DNA of 10,052 nt from Bacteroidaceae bacterium (GTDB lineage Bacteria; Bacteroidota; Bacteroidia; Bacteroidales; Bacteroidaceae): assembly GCA_017961965.1 (NCBI GenBank), contig JAGCWG010000094.1, positions 1-10,052 on the forward strand, read 5' to 3'. Shown here piece by piece: positions 1 through 5,781 of this stretch (position 1 is the first letter of the stretch; each line of letters starts with the position of its first letter). Below the pieces are notes generated by a model, which was given only the letters and a program-made list of their open reading frames with translations, did not search any database and was not told where the DNA came from. A program made the position numbers and the translations under genes.

Positions 1-528
1 ACAGAGATGGTTACTACATACACAGCTCCAACCATCCGTACAGGTAGCAGTACATACAACACAAATGCACAGAACCTTCTTGCAACGACTGGCTCTGCTG
101 AGAACGGTACACTCTCCTACAGCTACCGCTATAAGACTATCGGTGGCGGCTATGGCAGTTGGAGCGGATGGACTACCACAGCTCCAACAGGCATTAATGC
201 AGGTGTCTATGAAGTGAAGTACAAGGTGGAGCCTGCGACTGGTTACACAGGTGGTGTCGGTGAAACTTCGTTGGGCGAATTCACTATCAACAAGGCTAAC
301 CCTTCTGGTAGCGTCACTGTTCAACAGGCAACTGGTATTCCTATAAGATATTATGCCACCTATAATGGCACGGGTACAATAACCAAATGGGAGTATAGGA
401 GTTTTGCGCTTGCACCTTGGAAAACTTCTTATTCGACGAGTAATCCAAGCTCAGCAGAGGATGGCGATGAATGGCGAGTCACCGTAGGCGGAACCAACTA
501 TAACACAGCTACATTCGAAAGCTATTAA
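1..528 (+). CDS. C-terminal part of a repeat-rich surface protein (5' truncated)
   Basis: The frame is open from base 1 and ends at TAA 526-528, so the start lies outside the window; the ATG at base 7 is only an internal methionine. The visible 175 residues are rich in Thr, Ser, Gly and Tyr. One module runs to about residue 100: it has a 'YNTNAQNLLATTGSAENGT' segment, a 'TAPTGINAGVYEVKYKV' strand and ends 'GEFTINKA'. This matches the general pattern of MBG/YDG-type Ig-like repeats in Bacteroidota and Firmicutes surface proteins (family knowledge). A second, divergent beta-rich domain follows and ends 'GGTNYNTATFESY'. I see no sorting tail or membrane anchor at the C-terminus. Likely extracellular, possibly an adhesin or cell-wall-associated protein; the function cannot be set from this fragment. 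Confidence 0.75.
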   Translation, partial: TEMVTTYTAPTIRTGSSTYNTNAQNLLATTGSAENGTLSYSYRYKTIGGGYGSWSGWTTTAPTGINAGVYEVKYKVEPATGYTGGVGETSLGEFTINKANPSGSVTVQQATGIPIRYYATYNGTGTITKWEYRSFALAPWKTSYSTSNPSSAEDGDEWRVTVGGTNYNTATFESY

Positions 529-592
529 TGATGTAATGACTGACCCATTCCGAAGTTGTAGAAATTATAATTCCTGAACTGGCGTAATAAAT

Positions 593-628
593 ACGAGAGG
601 CAAGTGCATCCGTGCGCTTGCCTCTCGT
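593..628 (+). terminator. Strong hairpin after the surface-protein gene
   Basis: ACGAGAGGCAAG (593-604) pairs perfectly with CTTGCCTCTCGT (617-628), and the stem extends inward through a T-G wobble and three more pairs to a four-base loop. It lies 65 bases after the stop at 528. The downstream sequence is only moderately T-rich on the plus strand, and on the minus strand it continues into ATTTATTA, so it may serve both convergent genes. Confidence 0.7.
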
Positions 629-648
629 TGTGTTCTCGTTCTTGTATG

Positions 649-716
649 AGTACGTAGGCGACGAACTTTCTGTTTGTTCGCCTCGGACTTTCTGTCCGAT
701 GGTTACGTACTTTTTG
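649..716 (+). terminator. Three-way-junction palindrome followed by a T run
   Basis: An outer stem AGTACGTA (649-656) / TACGTACT (704-711) encloses two hairpins, 657-682 (GGCGA...TCGCC with an inner CGAAC/GTTTG extension) and 683-699 (TCGGAC/GTCCGA). Both hairpin tips carry the same 9-mer ACTTTCTGT. TTTTT follows on the plus strand (711-715). It sits between convergent genes, so a termination role is plausible; the repeated loop also suggests a repetitive extragenic palindrome. Confidence 0.55.
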
Positions 717-718
717 TC

Positions 719-1456
719 TTAATTATTAATTATTATGATTCCTTTGAGTTCATCGTATGCAAAGGAGATGGTTGTGCTACCGAGGGCGTATGGTGCTATG
801 TCATACGGATTGTAGAGGAAGGAAATTGAGTCCGCACCCAACTTAAAGTTATCAGAGATGAACATATTGCTCATGTCAAGATAACCGAGTGAACGGAGAG
901 AGTCAATGTCTGGTGCTCCTACGTTCTCCATTAGTCGTGTGGTGAGCTTGTCCATCAACTTGTGACGACAGCTGTCAACCACGAGACGGTCGGTGGTGAT
1001 AAGCTCGCCTGTATCTTCGTTGAAACAAAGTATGGTGGTGTTGCTCGTAGGGTGGGCACCTCCGCCGAAATAGTCCTCTGTAAGTATGTAGTTGATTACA
1101 CCATTGAGTCCGTACTCAAAGTGTCCAGATAGATGGTCAAAGCGGTTGAGGTGAAACTCCTCATCCTCTGCCTTGTATGTGTCACAAAGTTTGTTGATGT
1201 ATTCCTTCAGGGAAGAAGGAAGGTTGGTTGTGTCAACCTTTTCAAGAAACGTGTCTTGAAGTTTTGCATTGATGATGTTTGCCACCTTTTGTCTCTCTGG
1301 ATTCTTGCCGTTGGCAAATTCCATGTCGATGGCTATATCGTATGGTGCCTGTATGCTGTCCTGTACCTTGACAAATTCCATGCCGCTCCATCCTGCATTA
1401 TCCTTACATCCTAAAACTGCGAGAAGTGGAGCGAGAAAATATATATATTTCTTCAT
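719..1456 (-). CDS. DUF3298/RsiV-like lipoprotein
   Basis: The 245-residue product begins with a lipoprotein signal (MKKYIYFLAPLLAVLGC, lipid-bearing Cys at 17). The C-terminal half carries the DUF3298 signature: 'YFGGGAHPTSNTT' at about 129-141, 'FNEDTGELIT' at 145-154, and the terminal 'YNPYDIAPYALGSTTISFAYDEL' pattern at about 215-237. The N-terminal half resembles the domain that usually precedes DUF3298. This domain is known from the anti-sigma factor RsiV and the deacetylase PdaC, but here there is no catalytic domain and no cytoplasmic anti-sigma part, so only an envelope-anchored, possibly ligand-binding role can be inferred. The start is ATG at 1456-1454. A clear Bacteroidota promoter lies about 80-110 bases upstream. 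It converges on the surface-protein gene and is divergent from the membrane protein at 1632. Confidence 0.85.
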   Translation of the reverse strand: MKKYIYFLAPLLAVLGCKDNAGWSGMEFVKVQDSIQAPYDIAIDMEFANGKNPERQKVANIINAKLQDTFLEKVDTTNLPSSLKEYINKLCDTYKAEDEEFHLNRFDHLSGHFEYGLNGVINYILTEDYFGGGAHPTSNTTILCFNEDTGELITTDRLVVDSCRHKLMDKLTTRLMENVGAPDIDSLRSLGYLDMSNMFISDNFKLGADSISFLYNPYDIAPYALGSTTISFAYDELKGIIIINN

Positions 1457-1534
1457 TTATGAATAATCGTAATCCTAATGTTGTTTTGCGTCCTAAATCT
1501 TAGTTATTGGAACTTACCTTTGACTTTTGTACTG

Positions 1535-1566
1535 CAAAGTTAGGATATTTTGGGTGTATAATCAAA
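1535..1566 (-). promoter_or_regulatory. Bacteroidota promoter for the DUF3298 lipoprotein
   Basis: On the minus strand, TTTG (1566-1563), a 20-base spacer and TAACTTTG (1542-1535) match the TTTG / N19-21 / TAnnTTTG consensus exactly. The start of transcription is predicted near 1528, giving a leader of about 70 bases. Confidence 0.75.
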
Positions 1567-1581
1567 AAAAAGTATGCTTCA

Positions 1582-1614
1582 TTGATGTTATTCGATAAAC
1601 TTTGTATAATTTTG
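1582..1614 (+). promoter_or_regulatory. Probable promoter for the small membrane protein
   Basis: TAATTTTG (1607-1614) is an exact TAnnTTTG -7 element. The upstream element is weak: TTGA at 1582-1585, 21 bases away. A transcript from here would begin near 1621 and leave only about 10 bases before the ATG at 1632, so the mRNA may be nearly leaderless. Confidence 0.45.
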
Positions 1615-1631
1615 TAACAAATAATAGGAAT

Positions 1632-2111
1632 ATGCGAAACAATAAGGGTAATTCCAAGCGTGCCTTCTTCCAGATGGGTATGCTCGTGTCAGTATGTGTG
1701 TTCTTGGTTCTTATCATCAAGAGTGCTATATTTGGATTCAGTTGGGCATCTATTGTATGGCTTTTGTTTGTCCTTGCATTTTGGTGTCTCAGTTACTATT
1801 TTACTTATAAGAAACCTGACGATAAGGCTATAAGGCTATCCACTATCGGATTCCTTACTGCTTCGCTCGTCGTTTTTGTCGGTCTTGCATTCTTTGATCA
1901 GAATGCACGTCCTAAGATGCACGCCTTTGAGGGTGCTGGTGCAGACTCAATAGCCGAGGAAGATACTTTCGTAATTGACGAGACTCCAGACATCGTAATG
2001 TATCAGCAGGACACCGTTGCTGCCGATACCGTCAAGGCTGATACGTCCTATTCTGCTCCTGCAACAGAAGAAGAACCTGTAGCCGAAGAGGAAGAAGCAA
2101 CAGAGGAATAA
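1632..2111 (+). CDS. Small membrane protein with three helices and an acidic tail
   Basis: From ATG 1632 the product has 159 residues. A longer frame opens at TTG 1602, but that codon falls beside the -7 element at 1607-1614, so the ATG is preferred. The sequence shows a short basic N-terminus (RNNKGNSKR), three hydrophobic segments at about 15-33, 36-56 and 69-88, and then a hydrophilic tail from about 90 to 159. The tail is rich in Asp, Glu, Thr and Val, has a spaced DT motif (QQDTVAADTVKADTSY) and ends in a Glu/Ala/Pro-rich run. I do not recognise a family. The basic N-terminus suggests an inner-membrane protein with the acidic tail outside the cytoplasm, given an odd number of helices; this topology is inferred from the positive-inside rule. 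Confidence 0.75.
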   Translation: MRNNKGNSKRAFFQMGMLVSVCVFLVLIIKSAIFGFSWASIVWLLFVLAFWCLSYYFTYKKPDDKAIRLSTIGFLTASLVVFVGLAFFDQNARPKMHAFEGAGADSIAEEDTFVIDETPDIVMYQQDTVAADTVKADTSYSAPATEEEPVAEEEEATEE

Positions 2112-2138
2112 AGGGTTATGCAAGCCTTTATAGTTTTT
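2108..2138 (+). terminator. Weak terminator overlapping the stop codon
   Basis: ATAAAGG (2108-2114) pairs with CCTTTAT (2125-2131) around a 10-base loop, followed by TTTTT at 2134-2138. The left arm includes the stop codon of the preceding gene. The 7-bp A/T-rich stem would be weak. Confidence 0.4.
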
Positions 2139-2141
2139 GTC

Positions 2142-2237
2142 TCTCAAGAACTTAGAAACTCAAAAACCAACAAACTTAAAAACTTAAGAACTTAAGAACT
2201 TAGAAACTCAAAACCCTACAAACTTAAAAACTTAAAT
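2142..2237 (+). repeat. Array of twelve 8-base units abutting a start codon
   Basis: The sequence divides without a gap into 8-base units from 2142: TCTCAAGA, ACTTAGAA, ACTCAAAA, ACCAACAA, ACTTAAAA, ACTTAAGA twice, ACTTAGAA, ACTCAAAA, CCCTACAA, ACTTAAAA and ACTTAAAT. The consensus is about ACTYAARA. The phase is kept even through diverged units. The array ends two bases before the ATG at 2240. It has almost no G and little self-complementarity, so as RNA it would be an open, A-rich leader. A second array of the same kind lies at 4278-4389. Confidence 0.85.
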
Positions 2238-2239
2238 AT

Positions 2240-2650
2240 ATGAAGACATTAAAAACTTTGATGGCGCTCGTTGTTGCGCTTTGTTCTACATTCGCATTCA
2301 CAAGTTGTGATGAGGATGATGTTAATGATGCTGTTACATTCAGCAACTATGAGTTAAGGGTGTCAACAACAGTTGAGGGTGATTTGCAGTCTGCTATTGT
2401 TGATGTTTTTGCTCCACAGCTTTCTTCCTACACAAAACAGCTTACAAATGTTAATCAGCTTGCTGCAAGGAAGGTGTTTGACTTAGCTGTAGGAACTCTT
2501 GATGCTACAATTCAGACGAAAGTAAATGAATTTGCGGCATCTGTAGCAGGTCCTTTCACAGTTACAATCTCACTTGTCAATACAGCTGATGGCAACGTTG
2601 TTACTTCCAAGTCATGGGCGCCAACAACGACAGCTCCAGAGGTACAGTAA
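2240..2650 (+). CDS. Small surface-type lipoprotein of unknown function
   Basis: The product has 136 residues with a signal peptide (MKTLKTLMALVVALCSTFAFTSC) and lipid-bearing Cys at 23. The residues right after it are DEDD, which resembles the acidic lipoprotein export signal that sends Bacteroidota lipoproteins to the outer face of the outer membrane (established for related genera; here an inference). The mature part, about 110 residues, has a helical-looking centre rich in Ala, Gln and Val (about 45-95) and a beta-like end ('GPFTVTISLVNTADGNVVTSKSW'). I recognise no family. The gene has a strong terminator after it, a weak one before it, and no clear promoter; instead the 8-base array fills its leader. 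Confidence 0.8.
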   Translation: MKTLKTLMALVVALCSTFAFTSCDEDDVNDAVTFSNYELRVSTTVEGDLQSAIVDVFAPQLSSYTKQLTNVNQLAARKVFDLAVGTLDATIQTKVNEFAASVAGPFTVTISLVNTADGNVVTSKSWAPTTTAPEVQ

Positions 2651-2669
2651 TTATTCTGCTTAGAAACAT

Positions 2670-2709
2670 GATAATGCGCTTCCGAAAAACATATCGGGAG
2701 CGCATTATC
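2670..2709 (+). terminator. Strong hairpin terminator of the small lipoprotein gene
   Basis: GATAATGCGCTTCCGA (2670-2685) pairs with TCGGGAGCGCATTATC (2694-2709), a 16-bp stem with one G-T wobble and an A-rich 8-base loop. It is followed by TTTCAT, a poor T run, 20 bases after the stop at 2650. Confidence 0.75.
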
Positions 2710-2776
2710 TTTCATAGTGGGTTCTTAAATCTTATTTTTTTCTATGTTAAACTCTTGAACCAAATCGTGTAAACTT

Positions 2777-2790
2777 TATTTTTCACTTTT
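2777..2790 (+). repeat. Left copy of a 14-base inverted repeat flanking the fusion gene
   Basis: TATTTTTCACTTTT here is the exact reverse complement of AAAAGTGAAAAATA at 4054-4067, just past the stop of the nucleotidylyltransferase-kinase gene. Imperfect AAGTGAAAA-like copies are also present at 2800-2810 and 4037-4048. Confidence 0.6.
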
Positions 2791-2795
2791 CGCGT

Positions 2796-2825
2796 TTTGT
2801 TTTTCACTTAAATGTTGTATCTTTG
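2796..2825 (+). promoter_or_regulatory. Promoter of the nucleotidylyltransferase-kinase gene
   Basis: TTTG (2796-2799), an 18-base spacer and TATCTTTG (2818-2825). The -7 element is exact and the spacer is one base under the usual 19-21. Transcription would begin near 2832, which places the upstream ATG at 2812 outside the mRNA and supports translation from 2866. Confidence 0.65.
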
Positions 2826-2865
2826 TGGCAGTTTGAAAAACAAAATAAAGTTGCAGAATAATAAT

Positions 2866-4029
2866 ATGAAGAAAGTATTTGTAAGTGGATGTTATGACCT
2901 GCTCCATAGTGGACATGTGGAGTTTTTCCGTCAGGCAAGTCAATACGGCGATTTGTATGTCGGAATAGGTTCTGATGCCACGATATTGAAATATAAGAAT
3001 CATCACACACTCTATGATGAGAAGGAACGTCTGTTCATGGTCAAGAGTATCCGTTATGTCAAGGATGCCGTCATCAATCAGGGTAGTGGAATCATGGATT
3101 TCATTCCAACGGTTGAGGCACTCAAACCTGATGTCTTCGTAGTGAATGAGGATGGCAGCAACGACGAGAAACGTAAGTTCTGTGAGTCTCACGGAATAGA
3201 ATACGTGGTGCTCAAGCGTGACCCAGCTGAAGGACTCAAGGCACGTTCAAGCACAGACCTCAAGGCTGCCACATGTGAGATACCTACTCGTCTTGACCTT
3301 GCTGGTACGTGGATTGACCAGCCATACGTAAGTTGTCATCAACCGGGATGGGCGCTTACTATTTCGCTTCATCCAACATTCGAGGTGCGCGAGCGTTGCG
3401 GTCTTTCTACTTCTACTCGTAATATGATTAAGAAGATATGGCCAGTCAAACTCCCAGACATGGATCCAGAGATGCTTGCAAAGCTTGTGTTCTGCTTTGA
3501 GAATGACCCAGAGCGTAGCGACGGCATAGTCAGTGGGGCACAGGACTCAATAGGTATATGTATTCCGGGACTCTCACGTCATTACTATGACAGTCATTTC
3601 TGGCCAGAGAAGATAGAGACGTGTCGTGACGAGGCTATCCTTAGTTGGCTTGAACAGCATCTTGTCATGGTTCCTATGTTCCCTCGTCGTCCGGGTTGCT
3701 CCGTTGTTGACGGTAAGGACATCACTCCTGTCAAGGTTAAGGCACTTGCTGATGCTGCCGATGCTTGTTGGAATGCTATCATGGCAAAGAATCTTGATGA
3801 TTTTGCAACGGCTTACAAGGCAAGCTTTGATGCTCAGGTTGCCATGTTCCCAGCCATGATTCAGGAAGGCGTGAATGATTATATTGATAAGTATAGCGCA
3901 CTCGAAGATGTTCTTGCATGGAAGATGCCTGGTGCTGGTGGTGGTGGCTACCTTGCCATGGTTGTCAAGGATGCCGATGCGTTCTGCAACGAACATGCAG
4001 AGGGAATAAAGCTAAGCATAAGGCGATAG
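2866..4029 (+). CDS. Nucleotidylyltransferase-GHMP sugar kinase fusion
   Basis: The 387-residue product starts at ATG 2866; an in-frame ATG at 2812 lies upstream of the predicted transcript start and adds a Lys/Asn-rich stretch outside the domain. Residues 1-135 form a compact nucleotidylyltransferase like glycerol-3-phosphate cytidylyltransferase or the RfaE C-terminal domain: 'GCYDLLHSGH' with the HxGH motif at 14-17 and 'KARSSTDLK' at about 125-133 in the place of the RTxGISTT-type motif. Residues 138 to the end resemble a GHMP sugar kinase: 'PTRLDLAGTWID' (140-151), 'SGAQDSIG' (223-230, with the usual active-site region Asp) and 'MPGAGGGGYLAMV' (354-366). The P-loop motif GLGSSS is degenerate (GLSTSTR, 179-185), so kinase activity is uncertain. 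By analogy with bifunctional Fkp and with HddA/HddC, it could phosphorylate a sugar at C1 and activate it as a nucleotide sugar for surface glycans. The substrate is unknown and no glycan genes adjoin. Confidence 0.8.
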   Translation: MKKVFVSGCYDLLHSGHVEFFRQASQYGDLYVGIGSDATILKYKNHHTLYDEKERLFMVKSIRYVKDAVINQGSGIMDFIPTVEALKPDVFVVNEDGSNDEKRKFCESHGIEYVVLKRDPAEGLKARSSTDLKAATCEIPTRLDLAGTWIDQPYVSCHQPGWALTISLHPTFEVRERCGLSTSTRNMIKKIWPVKLPDMDPEMLAKLVFCFENDPERSDGIVSGAQDSIGICIPGLSRHYYDSHFWPEKIETCRDEAILSWLEQHLVMVPMFPRRPGCSVVDGKDITPVKVKALADAADACWNAIMAKNLDDFATAYKASFDAQVAMFPAMIQEGVNDYIDKYSALEDVLAWKMPGAGGGGYLAMVVKDADAFCNEHAEGIKLSIRR

Positions 4030-4036
4030 TTATAGA

Positions 4037-4067
4037 GTGAAAAGTGAATAGCTAAAAGTGAAAAATA
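4037..4067 (+). repeat. AGTGAAA-type short repeats after the fusion gene
   Basis: Three copies of AGTGAAAA or a close variant occur in 31 bases (around 4036, 4042 and 4056), separated by GCTAAA. The last, AAAAGTGAAAAATA at 4054-4067, is the inverted partner of 2777-2790. Confidence 0.5.
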
Positions 4068-4095
4068 TATTTTACTCTGTTCGCTAATAGTTTCT

Positions 4096-4276
4096 GAAAC
4101 ACGGAGGACAGAGACCTCAGAGTTATTAAGGTTATGAGGTTTCAGGTTATCTGGTAGCTATGCTTTCTGGTTTGATTGTTCTCAGTAACAGGTATTAAAC
4201 CTAATAACCTAAAACCTAAAAACCTAATAACCTCTCAAGGCTTTCTCTGAGTCCTCTGTGCACTCTGTGTCGAAAA
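4096..4276. repeat. Opposed repeats of ACCTAAWA type, with CTCTG-rich outer arms
   Basis: This part of the 403-base non-coding gap (4030-4432) is an imperfect inverted repeat. On the right, 4199-4237 holds five units: ACCTAATA, ACCTAAA, ACCTAAAA, ACCTAATA, ACCTCTCA. On the left, 4129-4150 holds the same unit in reverse; AGGTTATGAGGTTT (4129-4142) is complementary to AAACCTAATAACCT (4197-4210) at 13 of 14 bases. Outside these, CACGGAGGACAGAGA (about 4100-4114) faces CTCTGAGTCCTCTGTG (4245-4260). No ORF or promoter is supported here. Confidence 0.6.
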
Positions 4277-4277
4277 A

Positions 4278-4389
4278 ACTCACCACCGCGAGAACTCACA
4301 AACTCACAAACTCACAAACTTAAAAACTCACAAACTTAAAAACTCAAGAACTTACAAACTCAAGAACTTACAAACTCACAAACTTACTT
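4278..4389 (+). repeat. Second 8-base unit array, 14 phased units
   Basis: Units in one unbroken 8-base phase: ACTCACCA, CCGCGAGA, ACTCACAA three times, ACTTAAAA, ACTCACAA, ACTTAAAA, ACTCAAGA, ACTTACAA, ACTCAAGA, ACTTACAA, ACTCACAA, ACTTACTT. The consensus ACTYAMRA is the same family and orientation as the array at 2142-2237. It ends 43 bases before the ATG at 4433; an A-rich stretch fills the remainder. The unit length is not a multiple of three and several units bring TAA or TGA-type stops, so it is non-coding. Confidence 0.85.
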
Positions 4390-4432
4390 AGATATTTCTT
4401 TCCAAAATAATAAATAAAAAATAATTGAAAAA

Positions 4433-5770
4433 ATGGCTTATCAAGAAGTTAAAACAACAGGTTATGGAACGCGACTCGCGCGTTCGTTCAAGGGTATCGG
4501 CTCAGGTTTTCTTTTTTTCTTTGGAGCTACAGCCTTGCTGTGGTGGAATGAAGGACGTGCCGTGAAGACAGACAAGATGCTCAACGAGGCTGAAGGTGCT
4601 TACGTTGAGATGGAGAACCCTGACAAGAAGGATGCAACGCTTGACGGTGAGTTGGTGTGTGCCACAGCCGTTGCCACTACAGAGGATTCTCTGGTGGACA
4701 AGCAGTTTGGAGTGGGCGTAAAGGCTATCTCTCTCCAGCGTAGGGTGGAGTATTACCAGTGGGTAGAGCATGCTGAGAAAAATACGGATGATAAGTTGGG
4801 CGGTAGAGAAGTTACTACCACTACCTATACTTATTCGTTGGAGTGGGTGTCCGAACCAGTCAATTCAAGCAAGTTCAAGGATGATGCCTACAAGTCAAAG
4901 AACTTCGTGCTTACAACTATTGAGAACGATGAACAATGGGCTGAGAATGTCACTTTCGGTGCTTATAAACTGAACGAGGCTCTTATCCACCGTATATCTT
5001 CACGCGAGGATGTGGATTTGGCAATCAGCGATGACCTTTTGGCACAGATTGACAAGAACACGCAGGTGGCATACGAGCGTTTCTATGGAGTAAAGAAGAC
5101 TCCGGAAAAGCCTGCACCAGCACCAGAGGTTGTTATTCCAGACTCTATAAAGGCAGTGAATGACTCCATTCAGGCTGTAACGGATAGCCTTATGGCTAAT
5201 GCAGAAAACAAGAAGGAGCTTGAATACATCCATCAGGCTGGTAAGGTGCTTTATTTAGGACGTGTTCCTGGTTCACCAGAGGTGGGCGACGTACGTGTTA
5301 CCTTCGAGAAGATTGTACCTGCCAAGGTTACTATTATCTCTCAGGTGGATGGTGACACTTTCAAACCATTCAAGGCAAAGAACGGCAAGCGTTTCCAAAC
5401 TCTCGTGATGGGTAGGAAGGATGCTGGCGACATCTTCGATGCAGAGCACGATGCCAACACTATGTGGCTATGGATTTTGCGTATCTTAGGTGTGATGCTC
5501 GTCATCGCAGGTCTTAATGGTATTCTCGGAATTGTCAAGTCTATATTTAATGTTGTTCCTTTCATCGCAGGCATCTTCGGATGGGGCGTAGGAGTGGTTT
5601 GCACAGTCATAGGTCTTGTATGGTCACTCATCGTTATCGCTATCGCATGGCTGTTCTATCGTCCATTGCTCGGAATTGCTCTATTGGCAATAGCGGCATT
5701 CCTCATCTGGACGTTTGCTTTCAAGGGAAAGGACAAGTTGAAAGAGTTGGCTGAAAAGGCAAAAGCATAA
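4433..5770 (+). CDS. TMEM43-family membrane protein
   Basis: The 445-residue product has the layout of TMEM43 (DUF1625) proteins: a short cytoplasmic start, one N-terminal hydrophobic helix at about 21-38 running into 'WWNEGRAVKT' (37-46), a long hydrophilic domain with 'LQRRVEYYQWVEH' (101-113) and 'YSLEWVSEPVNSSKF' (about 134-148), and a C-terminal block of three or four hydrophobic helices at about 343-430. A charged tail (KGKDKLKELAEKAKA) ends it. A Pro/Ala- and Ser/Asp-rich insert at about 221-258 ('EKPAPAPEVV', 'DSIKAVNDSIQAVTDSLM') looks like a flexible or coiled linker. The family is found in bacteria and in the eukaryotic inner nuclear membrane; the bacterial role is not known. The start at ATG 4433 follows an A-rich leader. 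No TTTG/TAnnTTTG promoter is visible nearby; an 8-base repeat array lies upstream instead. Confidence 0.88.
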   Translation: MAYQEVKTTGYGTRLARSFKGIGSGFLFFFGATALLWWNEGRAVKTDKMLNEAEGAYVEMENPDKKDATLDGELVCATAVATTEDSLVDKQFGVGVKAISLQRRVEYYQWVEHAEKNTDDKLGGREVTTTTYTYSLEWVSEPVNSSKFKDDAYKSKNFVLTTIENDEQWAENVTFGAYKLNEALIHRISSREDVDLAISDDLLAQIDKNTQVAYERFYGVKKTPEKPAPAPEVVIPDSIKAVNDSIQAVTDSLMANAENKKELEYIHQAGKVLYLGRVPGSPEVGDVRVTFEKIVPAKVTIISQVDGDTFKPFKAKNGKRFQTLVMGRKDAGDIFDAEHDANTMWLWILRILGVMLVIAGLNGILGIVKSIFNVVPFIAGIFGWGVGVVCTVIGLVWSLIVIAIAWLFYRPLLGIALLAIAAFLIWTFAFKGKDKLKELAEKAKA

Positions 5771-5781
5771 AAAGAATAAAC

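Noticed and set aside
1133..1414. Plus-strand ORF antisense to the DUF3298 lipoprotein
   Set aside because: The minus-strand product has a signal peptide, a domain signature and a promoter; the antisense frame has none.
2812..2865. N-terminal extension of the fusion protein from ATG 2812
   Set aside because: The -7 box at 2818-2825 lies inside this stretch, so the codon would not be on the transcript, and the added residues precede the complete nucleotide-binding fold.
2776..3192. Minus-strand ORF of 138 codons
   Set aside because: It is antisense to the promoter and 5' part of the nucleotidylyltransferase-kinase gene, whose protein motifs are clear in the other frame.
4278..4389. CRISPR array
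   Set aside because: The units are 8 bases with no spacers between them, so this is a short tandem repeat.
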